From the NCBI GenBank assembly GCA_028688015.1, contig JAQTZB010000002.1, positions 1 to 64,000 on the forward strand: DNA of 64,000 nucleotides. Direction: 5' to 3'. How positions within the stretch are numbered: the stretch's first letter is position 1; each line of letters starts with the position of its first letter. This document shows positions 1-6,934 of the stretch, in pieces. The notes beneath the pieces are model-generated. The model was given only the letters and a program-made list of their open reading frames with translations, made no database searches and had not been told where the DNA came from. Source of the DNA: Elusimicrobiales bacterium. GTDB lineage: Bacteria; Elusimicrobiota; Elusimicrobia; Elusimicrobiales; UBA9959. The translations under genes and the position numbers were made by a program.

Positions 1-47
1 ACGAACTTCATTCTTTCGTCCATAACAGAATACTCCTTCCATGGCAT
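1..47 (-). CDS. IS481-like transposase, N-terminal fragment cut by the window edge
   Basis: Only the first 15 codons are inside the window. Read on the minus strand from ATG at 47 they give MPWKEYSVMDERMKF, which resembles the conserved opening of IS481-family transposases (HTH plus DDE integrase core). A strong AGGAGG ribosome site lies at about 53-58. The catalytic domain would be outside the window, so activity cannot be judged. Imperfect repeats at 78-120 look like the matching element end, which supports the call. Confidence 0.7.
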   Translation of the reverse strand, partial: MPWKEYSVMDERMKF

Positions 48-77
48 AAGGCACCTCCTGGTTCCTAATGCCAGAAT

Positions 78-120
78 TGTAACCTATGTGTCCGGTATAT
101 TCTGTTACCTATGTCTCGGG
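78..120. repeat. Probable terminal repeats of the IS481-like element
   Basis: Two direct 18-bp repeats, TGTAACCTATGTGTCCGG at 78-95 and TGTTACCTATGTCTCGGG at 103-120, match at 14 of 18 positions and start 25 bp apart. They lie about 30 bp upstream of the transposase start, where the inverted terminal repeat and transposase-binding repeats are expected. The other end is outside the window, so the exact element boundary is not fixed. Confidence 0.6.
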
Positions 121-147
121 TTGCTCACCGGCAGGACGCCGGGTATT

Positions 148-873
148 TTATTTTCCCCTCACCCTTTCTACCACCAACCCCCGGATAAAGCGGGACAGGC
201 CGCGGCTTATGGCTTCGCCTATGGCCTTGCGTCCCTCTTCGGAAACAAGCAGGGCGCGGCTCTTCTCGCTATCGCCTATCTCGAGTATCACGCGGTAGGG
301 CGCGGTATTGACGTTCTCGTCTATGCTGTAAAAGCCCAGGCGGCCGGTAGCGGCGCAGCGGTAGTCGTTGCGGCCGGTGCTGCTGTCGAGGTGCGTCCCG
401 CGGTTCTCCAGGTCGGTGGCGCGGGCGATCTCCTCTATCAAAATATTCGAGAGCCGGCGGTTGCGCTCCATGTTAGCGTCTCCGTCGTGGATATAGCCCC
501 AGACGGCGTGGCGGTTGGTGCCGCCGTTGTTGTGCACGCCGATGAAGATCTCGGGCTTGAGCCTGTTGGACTCCCGCAGCTCCCACGCGTAGCCGGAAAT
601 CTTGCCGTCTTCTATGGCCGTGGTGTGGGCCAGCATGGTATTGCTGCCCTGGTCGGCGTGGTGCACGTCCTTGCGGCCGTAGCTCCAGACCTTGTGGTCG
701 TCCTTGTCGCCGTGGCGGGCCATGGCGTAATCCACGATGGCGCCGCAGGTGGCGGCCTCGTTGTAATCTTCGCCGGTGTCGGTCTGGTGCGAGGGCTGGA
801 ACACCACCGTATAGCCCGCAGAGGCGGCGGCCGGCAGGGCGGCCAGCAGGAAAAACGCGATAAGTTTTTTCAT
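148..873 (-). CDS. Secreted divergent N-acetylmuramoyl-L-alanine amidase (Amidase_3-like)
   Basis: 241 aa with a clear signal peptide (MKKLIAFFLLAALPAAASA). The rest follows the Amidase_3 zinc-hydrolase plan: a PSHQ segment with H29 in place of the usual DPGHGG, an acidic residue (E35 or E39) where the second zinc ligand is expected, GVHNNGG with H114, and LEIG with E198 where the catalytic Glu of the usual ENAF lies. It probably cuts the amide bond between muramic acid and the stem peptide in the periplasm. The altered first motif makes it a distant family member. It is the last gene of a three-gene minus-strand operon; the upstream gene's TGA ends one base before its ATG. Confidence 0.6.
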   Translation of the reverse strand: MKKLIAFFLLAALPAAASAGYTVVFQPSHQTDTGEDYNEAATCGAIVDYAMARHGDKDDHKVWSYGRKDVHHADQGSNTMLAHTTAIEDGKISGYAWELRESNRLKPEIFIGVHNNGGTNRHAVWGYIHDGDANMERNRRLSNILIEEIARATDLENRGTHLDSSTGRNDYRCAATGRLGFYSIDENVNTAPYRVILEIGDSEKSRALLVSEEGRKAIGEAISRGLSRFIRGLVVERVRGK

Positions 874-874
874 A

Positions 875-1699
875 TCAGAAGGCCCAGGTCAGCGCGGCCC
901 CTGCGTAAGACGGGGTATAGACCGGCAACAGCAGGGCGGAGTCCTTGTCGCGCGCCGGCGAAGCTATCCAGCGGCCCACGGCCGTCCCCAGCGCGGCGCC
1001 GGCTACCACGTCGGAGGCCCAGTGCTTGTCGTCGTAGACGCGCTCCAGGGCGGTGCCGGTCGCCAGCGCGTAGGCCGAGACGCCCACCCAGGGCGACCTG
1101 CAGCGGCGGGCGAAGACAGACGCTATAGCGAAGGCGCTGGTGCTGTGGCCCGAAGTGAAAGAGGTGTAGGCGGTCTTCATTTTGAAGGGCCGGAAAACGC
1201 CCTTGCCCAGGTCCGCGTAGGGCCTGGCCCGGCCGGCCGAGACTTTTATCAGCGTGCCGGCCGCGTTGGCGGCCAGGAAGGCCTGCGCGCCAAGCGCCGC
1301 GGTGCGCGATCCGTCCTTATGATTAATGAGGTAGCAGATCCCGCCATATACGGCCAGCAGGCCCGCCCCGTAAGAACCGTCTCCGGCTTTCTCGAAAACC
1401 GAACTGAAACTGTCGTTAAGCGACGACTGGTTCTTGCGGAACACATGGCGGAGCTGTCCGTCGTAAGAGTAGGCCAGCAGCGTGCCGGCCGCCACACCGC
1501 CGGTCCACAGGGCCGCGTCCCGGTCCAGCCGCAGCGGCGAAGTCAGCACCGAGCCGGTCGCGGACAGCGTCTCGCGCGCGAAGCCCTGCCGCTCCCCGGC
1601 CCGGCAGCGCGGGCACAGGGCCGCGCAGGCCAGCAGGAAGCACAGCAGCCCCGCGGCGCAGAGCCGCAGGGCGGGCAGCAGGACAAGCAGCGCGGTCAC
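875..1699 (-). CDS. PAP2-family membrane phosphatase
   Basis: 274 aa, probably membrane-bound or exported, with an N-terminal hydrophobic stretch (residues 4-28). The three PAP2 signature motifs are present: K152-x6-R159-P160, SGH at 183-185, and R220-x5-H226-x3-D230. The family hydrolyses phosphomonoesters such as undecaprenyl pyrophosphate or phosphatidate outside the inner membrane; the substrate here is unknown. The start is GTG at 1699, three bases after the stop of the upstream chalcone-isomerase-like gene, so translation is probably coupled. The amidase-like gene follows directly, which hints at a cell-envelope role. Confidence 0.85.
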   Translation of the reverse strand: MTALLVLLPALRLCAAGLLCFLLACAALCPRCRAGERQGFARETLSATGSVLTSPLRLDRDAALWTGGVAAGTLLAYSYDGQLRHVFRKNQSSLNDSFSSVFEKAGDGSYGAGLLAVYGGICYLINHKDGSRTAALGAQAFLAANAAGTLIKVSAGRARPYADLGKGVFRPFKMKTAYTSFTSGHSTSAFAIASVFARRCRSPWVGVSAYALATGTALERVYDDKHWASDVVAGAALGTAVGRWIASPARDKDSALLLPVYTPSYAGAALTWAF

Positions 1700-1702
1700 G
1701 GG

Positions 1703-2272
1703 TTACTTCAGGCCCAGCATGCCGTCCTGCAGGTTCTTGTCGGAGGGCTTGGGACCCAGCCAGACCCGCAGCAGCGCGTCGCCGAAGTCCTTGCCCTCCA
1801 GCTTGCCGAGGGAGGCGCCGTTATACTGCAGTTCCACGCCGGCGGCGGCGCCGGGGCGGTAGACGAAGAGCAGGCGGTCGCCCTTCTTGACGTCGGGGAT
1901 GAGCTTTTCGAACTTGGCTATGCGGTCTTTCAGCGCGGGCAGCGCCGCGCCGGCGTTATTATTGAAGCCGTCGGCGATGGCCTTGGCCACGTCGGCGCCG
2001 TCCACGCTCCGCAGGAAGGACAGCTCTATGCGCTTGAGCTGTTCGGAGGCGGCTATCTCCTCGCCGTTCCCGGAGAGCTTCTCCAGGTAAAGGCCCGCCA
2101 CGTAGACCTTGAACACCACCTTGGTGCGCAGGCCCAGGCCGTTAAGCAGCAGTTTTTTCCCCTCGAACTGCAGCGCGACGGGCATGGCCACGCCCTTAAG
2201 GGTTTTCTCCACTTCGGCGGAGAAGCCGAGGGACGGCAGGACCAGCAGCGCGGCGAAAATCAGGTTTTTCAT
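1703..2272 (-). CDS. Exported chalcone-isomerase-like domain protein
   Basis: 189 aa with a signal peptide ending near FSA (residues 17-19). The mature part matches the bacterial chalcone-isomerase-like family: a GVAMPVALQFEGKKLLLNG opening, then KVYVAGLYLE, then a helical part with FNNNAGAALPALKDRIAKF. Bacterial members lack proven isomerase activity and are thought to bind lipids or fatty acids. It is the first gene of the operon, behind the promoter at 2308-2336. Its function is not known. Confidence 0.75.
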   Translation of the reverse strand: MKNLIFAALLVLPSLGFSAEVEKTLKGVAMPVALQFEGKKLLLNGLGLRTKVVFKVYVAGLYLEKLSGNGEEIAASEQLKRIELSFLRSVDGADVAKAIADGFNNNAGAALPALKDRIAKFEKLIPDVKKGDRLLFVYRPGAAAGVELQYNGASLGKLEGKDFGDALLRVWLGPKPSDKNLQDGMLGLK

Positions 2273-2307
2273 GTTTTCTCCCGGATTCAGAAATCTTCAG
2301 CCTTATA

Positions 2308-2336
2308 ATAATATCTATTATCACAACGCATTTCAA
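2308..2336 (-). promoter_or_regulatory. Sigma-70-type promoter of the 2272-148 operon
   Basis: On the minus strand a TTGAAA box (2336-2331) is followed by a 17-base spacer and TATTAT (2313-2308), about 35 bases upstream of the first gene. Spacing and both hexamers are close to consensus. Confidence 0.6.
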
Positions 2337-2378
2337 TTTTGGTAGGATAACCCTGTTCGACCCCTATGGTAGAGCCTC

Positions 2379-4301
2379 GTGAAACCAGCCACCGCTTTAA
2401 TATTAGCCCTTACCCTTATGACTACAAACGCTAAGCACGCTTTTGCGGCCGCCGCCGCGCCCCGCTCCTGGACCGTAGCGCATTTCCTGCCGGGCGACTT
2501 CCGGGATTTCAAGGCCAAAAACCTCTCCCCCGCCAGCTTCCCCGCCGGCGCCTTTACAGTGGAGAATGCCAGCGCCCCCGCCGTGCTGACCTCGGCGGAG
2601 CTGCCCGCCCTTTTTCCCTTCGACCAGCTGCTGCTGTCGGCCGACGCCGTGTTTCCCGGCGGCGGCGCGCTGCAGGCGGAAGCCCAGGTAAAGACCGCCG
2701 CCGGCTGGAGCCCCTGGTTCAGCTACGGCAGCTTCGACCCCGCGGGCGGCGGGGCCAGCGCTGCCGCGCAGGAAGGCCCTTTCGGGAGGATGGACACGGA
2801 TATCCTCAAGCTGGCGCAGAAGGCCGGCGCCTTCCGCTACCGGCTGACGCTCGCCCCCTCCGCCAAGCCTGCCACGCTGCGCCTGGCCGCGGCGTCCTAC
2901 ACCGATTCCCAGGCGCCCTACGTCCCCGCCGAGGCGGCCCTGAAGCCCGCCGGTTTCAAGGCCGTAAAGTTCGCCCTGCCTAAATATTCACAGATGACCC
3001 AGCAGGTCAACTACAAGGGCGATATCTGCAGCCCGGTCTCGCTGGCCATGACGCTCACCGGCCTGGGCCTGGAGACGCCCCCGCTGGGCGCCGCCGCGCC
3101 GGTGCTGGACTCGGCGCAGAACATCTACGGCAACTGGTTCTTCAACACGGCCTACGCCGGCAGCCGCGGCCTCTACGCCATCCTGGCGCGGCTCAACACG
3201 CTGGAGGAGGCCCGCGCCTTCGTGCAGGCGGGCACGCCCGTCATAGCCAGCGTCACCTTCGGTCCCGACGAACTGGACAACGCCCCGCTGAAGAAGACCA
3301 AAGGCCACCTGCTGGTGATAGCGGGCTTCACCGCCAAGGGCGACGTCATCACCCACGACCCGGCCGCGCCGGAAGAAAAGACGGTAGAGCGCGTCTACAA
3401 GCGCGAACAGTTCGCCCGCGCCTGGCTGGGCAACAAGTTCGGCACTTCCTACCTGGTGGCCAAAGACCTGAACAAATTCCTCGCGGTAAAGGAAAAAGTC
3501 ACCGAGCTGTACTCCATGCCGCCCAAGGCCGCCGACGAGCGCCGCAAGCTGATAGAGAGCCAACTGGTCTTCAACGAGAGGGCCGAGCTGCTGGAGACCT
3601 CCGGGAGCTGGGCGCGCGTGAACGCCCTGGAGCAGCACAGCCTGCTGGCCGACAATAAGACCTTCGGCCCCTACGAGGGCTGGCTGGAACTGGAGCATCT
3701 GGGCTTCGCCCCGCCGCTGGCCCCGACGGCGGTGGTGCGCGCCAAAACAGCCAAGTCCGGCGACGGCGAGTTTTCCATGGGAGTCAAGCTGCTGGCCGCT
3801 GGCGGAGGCGCCAACCCGGTGGCGCTGCCGGCGGGCAGGCTGCCGGCCAAAACCCTGAACCCGCTGGCCGGGCTGCCCCCCGCCGCCGAGCTGCGCGGCA
3901 GGATCCTGGACACCGCGCGCGCCTTCCTGGGCGACAAGTATTACTGGGGCGGCCGCTCGGCCTGGGGCGTGGACTGCTCCGGCCTGGTTAGCCTGTCCTT
4001 CCGGGCCTGGGGCCTGGACCTGCCGCGCAACGCCGACGACCAGTTCCGCGCCTCCAGGAGCGTCTCGCGCGAGAACCTCAAGCCGGGAGACCTGATCTTC
4101 TCTGCCGACGCCGCCAAGCCCGCCGCCATCAACCACGTCATGCTCTACTCGGGCAACGGCCGCCTGATAGAGGCCACCGGCGACAGCAACTCCGTGCGCG
4201 AGGTCACCTTCGCCGAGAAGTTCGGCGCTGACTTCAAGGGCGCAAAGAACGGCATGGTGGCCGGCGCCAAGAAAGTATTTTTCAGAAGGATCCTGAACTG
4301 A
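2379..4301 (+). CDS. Secreted two-domain cysteine peptidase: C39-like plus NlpC/P60
   Basis: 640 aa starting at GTG 2379, chosen because it provides the hydrophobic signal peptide (residues 4-24). An N-terminal beta-rich region is followed by a C39-like cysteine peptidase domain (about 200-365) with C217 in GDICSPVSLAM and a histidine in KKTKGHLLVIAGF. An SH3-like stretch follows (about 370-450). The C-terminus is an NlpC/P60 domain (about 505-640) with C533 in VDCSGLVSLSF and H586 in INHVMLYSG. NlpC/P60 enzymes cut peptidoglycan peptides. Two papain-like domains in one chain are uncommon. No ribosome site precedes the GTG; TATGGT lies 8 bases upstream, so a leaderless mRNA is possible. nth overlaps its stop by one base. 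Confidence 0.8.
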   Translation: MKPATALILALTLMTTNAKHAFAAAAAPRSWTVAHFLPGDFRDFKAKNLSPASFPAGAFTVENASAPAVLTSAELPALFPFDQLLLSADAVFPGGGALQAEAQVKTAAGWSPWFSYGSFDPAGGGASAAAQEGPFGRMDTDILKLAQKAGAFRYRLTLAPSAKPATLRLAAASYTDSQAPYVPAEAALKPAGFKAVKFALPKYSQMTQQVNYKGDICSPVSLAMTLTGLGLETPPLGAAAPVLDSAQNIYGNWFFNTAYAGSRGLYAILARLNTLEEARAFVQAGTPVIASVTFGPDELDNAPLKKTKGHLLVIAGFTAKGDVITHDPAAPEEKTVERVYKREQFARAWLGNKFGTSYLVAKDLNKFLAVKEKVTELYSMPPKAADERRKLIESQLVFNERAELLETSGSWARVNALEQHSLLADNKTFGPYEGWLELEHLGFAPPLAPTAVVRAKTAKSGDGEFSMGVKLLAAGGGANPVALPAGRLPAKTLNPLAGLPPAAELRGRILDTARAFLGDKYYWGGRSAWGVDCSGLVSLSFRAWGLDLPRNADDQFRASRSVSRENLKPGDLIFSADAAKPAAINHVMLYSGNGRLIEATGDSNSVREVTFAEKFGADFKGAKNGMVAGAKKVFFRRILN

Positions 4302-4930
4302 TGGACAAGAGGATCTTGGAGATAGTGAAGCGCCTGAAAGCCGCCTACCCGGAGGCGCACTGCTCGCTGGACCACGGCAGCCCGTTCGAGCTGCTGATGG
4401 CCACCATCCTCTCGGCGCAGTGCACCGACGAGAGGGTAAACATGGTAACGCCGGCGCTGTTCAAAAAATACCCAGGGCCGGCGGAGATGGCGAAAGCGCC
4501 GCTCACCGACCTGGAGAAGCTGGTGCATTCCACCGGCTTCTACAAGAACAAGGCGCTGTCCCTGCAGGAAGCCTCGGCGGCCATTGTGCGCGATTTCGGC
4601 GGCAAGGTGCCGCGGACCATGGACGAGCTGCTGACGCTGCGCGGCGTGGCCCGCAAGACGGCCAACGTGGTGCTGGGCAGCGCCTACGGCATAGCGGCCG
4701 GCGTGGTGGTGGACACGCACGTGAAGCGCCTGGCCTTCCGCCTGGGGCTTACCAAAGAGACCGACCCGGGCAAGATAGAGCAGGACCTGATGAAGGCCCT
4801 GCCGCAGGCCGACTGGATCTGGTTCGCGCACTCGCTGGTGCTGCACGGCCGCGCCGTCTGCGACGCCCGCAGGCCGCTCTGCGGGCAATGCGCGCTCAAC
4901 AAGGCCTGCCCCAGGCGCGGCGTGGCCTAG
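4301..4930 (+). CDS. nth: Endonuclease III
   Basis: 209 aa, full length. This is a base-excision-repair DNA glycosylase/AP lyase for oxidised pyrimidines. The helix-hairpin-helix has catalytic K119 (LRGVARKTANVVL) and catalytic D138 (VVVDTHVKRL). The C-terminal [4Fe-4S] cluster motif is C187-x6-C194-x2-C197-x5-C203, the classic spacing. The ATG overlaps the TGA of the upstream peptidase gene (TGATG), so the two are probably translationally coupled despite unrelated functions. Confidence 0.96.
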   Translation: MDKRILEIVKRLKAAYPEAHCSLDHGSPFELLMATILSAQCTDERVNMVTPALFKKYPGPAEMAKAPLTDLEKLVHSTGFYKNKALSLQEASAAIVRDFGGKVPRTMDELLTLRGVARKTANVVLGSAYGIAAGVVVDTHVKRLAFRLGLTKETDPGKIEQDLMKALPQADWIWFAHSLVLHGRAVCDARRPLCGQCALNKACPRRGVA

Positions 4931-4955
4931 GATTATCGTTTTACCTGCAAAAGGG

Positions 4956-4987
4956 TATAATATAACGGCGGGAGCAACCCGCCGTTA
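4956..4987 (+). promoter_or_regulatory. argF promoter -10 box followed by a perfect palindrome
   Basis: TATAAT at 4956-4961 is followed at once by a perfect inverted repeat: TAACGGCGGG (4963-4972), loop AGCAA, CCCGCCGTTA (4978-4987). Transcription would start inside the palindrome near 4968. No good -35 box is visible (TTATCG at 4933-4938 would need a 17-bp spacer). The repeat has no T-run, so it is unlikely to be a terminator for nth. An operator or a 5'-end stem are both possible. Confidence 0.55.
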
Positions 4988-5009
4988 AATTTAAAAAGGA
5001 GACTAAAAA

Positions 5010-6014
5010 ATGGGCTTCAACCTCAGAAACAGGCACTTCCTCAAAGAACTCGACTTCAGCAAGCAGGAACTGGTGTTCCTCCTCAAGCTTTCCAAGGACC
5101 TCAAGGCCGCCAAGTACGCCGGCACCGAGCGGCAGAAACTCGCCGGCAAGAACATCGCCCTCATTTTCGAGAAGACCTCCACCCGCACCCGCTGCGCCTT
5201 CGAAGTGGCCGCGCACGACCAGGGCGCGCACGTGACCTACCTGGAGCCCTCGGGCAGCCAGATGGGCCACAAAGAGACCGTCAAGGACACGGCCCGCGTG
5301 CTCGGGCGCATGTACGACGGCATAGAGTACCGCGGCTTCGGCCAGGAGATAGTGGAAGAGCTCGCCAAGTACGCGGGCGTCCCCGTGTGGAACGGCCTCA
5401 CCAACCAGTGGCATCCCACGCAGATGCTGGCCGACGTGCTGACCATGACCGAGCACTGCGCCAAACCCCTCGAGAAGATCTCCTACGCCTACGTGGGCGA
5501 CGCCCGCTTCAACATGGGCCGCTCGCTGCTCGTCATCGGCGCCATCCTCGGCATGGACGTGCGCATAGGCGCGCCGAAGGGCCTGCAGCCGGACGCCGGT
5601 CTCATCGAGCAGTGCAAAGAGATCGCCAAGACTTCCGGCGCGCGCATTACCGTCACCGCCAACGCCGCCGCCGCCGTGAAGGGCGCGGATTTCATCCACA
5701 CCGACGTGTGGGTGAGCATGGGCGAGGCCAAGGAAGTCTGGGCCGAGCGCATCAAGCTGCTCAAGCCCTACCAGGTCACCCCCGGGCTGATGAAGAAATC
5801 CGGCAATAAGAACGTGAAGTTCATGCACTGCCTGCCGGCCTTCCACAACGCCGACACCAAGGTGGGCGCGCAGGTGAGCGAGCAGTTCGGTCTGAAGAAC
5901 GGCATCGAAGTGACGGAGGAAGTGTTCGAGTCCCCCGCCTGCATCGCCTTCGACCAGGCCGAGAACCGCATGCACACCATCAAGGCCGTGATGGTTGCCA
6001 CCCTCGGCGCGTAA
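5010..6014 (+). CDS. argF: Ornithine carbamoyltransferase
   Basis: 334 aa, full length. It joins carbamoyl phosphate and ornithine to make citrulline; catabolic members run the reverse reaction. Visible motifs are the carbamoyl-phosphate site STRTR (57-61), HPTQ (135-138) and the ornithine-site HCLP (273-276) with D231 in HTDVWVSMG. The sequence style ([20 protein letters not shown]) is that of the E. coli ArgF / ArcB group, so an arginine deiminase role cannot be excluded; no arcA or arcC is nearby. AGGAG precedes the ATG. It is a single gene bounded by its own promoter and a strong terminator. Confidence 0.93.
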   Translation: MGFNLRNRHFLKELDFSKQELVFLLKLSKDLKAAKYAGTERQKLAGKNIALIFEKTSTRTRCAFEVAAHDQGAHVTYLEPSGSQMGHKETVKDTARVLGRMYDGIEYRGFGQEIVEELAKYAGVPVWNGLTNQWHPTQMLADVLTMTEHCAKPLEKISYAYVGDARFNMGRSLLVIGAILGMDVRIGAPKGLQPDAGLIEQCKEIAKTSGARITVTANAAAAVKGADFIHTDVWVSMGEAKEVWAERIKLLKPYQVTPGLMKKSGNKNVKFMHCLPAFHNADTKVGAQVSEQFGLKNGIEVTEEVFESPACIAFDQAENRMHTIKAVMVATLGA

Positions 6015-6026
6015 CTACGCCGGGGC

Positions 6027-6064
6027 AAAAAAATAAGCCGCGCGAATGCGCGGCTTATTTTTTT
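6027..6064. terminator. Bidirectional rho-independent terminator
   Basis: An A-run, then stem ATAAGCCGCGC, a short loop and GCGCGGCTTAT, then a T-run. It lies between convergent argF (+) and the GAF-PAS gene (-) and serves both strands. Confidence 0.9.
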
Positions 6065-6075
6065 ACCCCGGGCCC

Positions 6076-6930
6076 TTACAGGTTGGTGATATCCTGGAAG
6101 ATGACGCCCGCGCCGATGATCTTGCCGTCCACGCCCTTGATGTTGATGGAGCTGTAGCCGACCACCTTCTCCTTGCCGTTCACCTTGCACTTGAATTCCT
6201 GACGGCGCACGGTCTTGTTCTGCTTCAGCACGTCGCCGATGGCGCCCACCACCTCGGGGCAGAGCTGGAAGAGCTCCACCACCGGCCGGTTGAGGAATTC
6301 CTGTCCCACCTCGAAGATCTCAGAGGCTTTGGGGTTGAAGAAGATGATCTTCCCCTCCAGGTCGGAGCCGATAAAACCGCCCGAAAGGTTGTTGATGGTG
6401 CTTTCGCCCTTGAGGTTGAGCTGCTTGATGGTGGCTTCCAGCTTCCGGAGGTATACGTCGCGCGCGGTCAGCGCGGTCAGGATCTCGGCCGCCTTCGCCT
6501 GGTCCTCGGTGAAAGCGCCGTCTATGGAGTTGATGAATTCCATCACGCCCAGCAGCTCGCCGTTGGCTATGGCCGGCACGGCTATAACGCTCTTGGTATG
6601 AAAGCCGGAGCCCTTGTCCACCTTCTTGGTGAACAGCGGGCTGTTGTCGGCGTCGTTGACCAGCACCGGCTTGCGGCCCTCGGCGCAGAACCCCACCACG
6701 CCCTGGTACGGGAAGCTGACCCCGACGAGGTCGCCGCCCACGGGCCCGATGCTCTTGCGGAAGGTCAGCCGCTTCTTGACGTCATCGGCCTCGAAGAAGC
6801 TGGCGGCGAAGCAGTTCACTATGCCGGCGCCGCGGCGCGCGAGGTACTCCCACAGCGCCTCTTCGCCCTTGGCGGCCTCGGCGGGCAGCTCGTCGGCGAA
6901 CTTGGAGATGAAGTCAAGCATGTTGTTCAT
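6076..6930 (-). CDS. GAF-PAS sensory protein without an output domain
   Basis: 284 aa, cytoplasmic, no signal peptide or membrane segment. Residues about 25-165 form a GAF domain (VSFPYQGVVGFCAEG, then SVIAVPAIANGELLGVMEF). After a linker helix, residues about 175-284 form a PAS domain (GGFIGSDLEGKIIFFNPKASEIF, ending VIFQDITNL). No kinase, cyclase or DNA-binding domain follows. It would have to signal through a partner protein or act as a stand-alone sensor. It lies 4 bp downstream of the amidase gene and is probably cotranscribed. The ligand is unknown. Confidence 0.75.
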   Translation of the reverse strand: MNNMLDFISKFADELPAEAAKGEEALWEYLARRGAGIVNCFAASFFEADDVKKRLTFRKSIGPVGGDLVGVSFPYQGVVGFCAEGRKPVLVNDADNSPLFTKKVDKGSGFHTKSVIAVPAIANGELLGVMEFINSIDGAFTEDQAKAAEILTALTARDVYLRKLEATIKQLNLKGESTINNLSGGFIGSDLEGKIIFFNPKASEIFEVGQEFLNRPVVELFQLCPEVVGAIGDVLKQNKTVRRQEFKCKVNGKEKVVGYSSINIKGVDGKIIGAGVIFQDITNL

Positions 6931-6934
6931 TGGT

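Noticed and set aside
1022..2308. Long plus-strand open frame over 1.0-2.3 kb and many similar long antisense frames
   Set aside because: In this GC-rich DNA stop codons are rare in antisense frames. These show low-complexity Ala/Gly/Arg/Val/His-rich sequence opposite well-supported genes.
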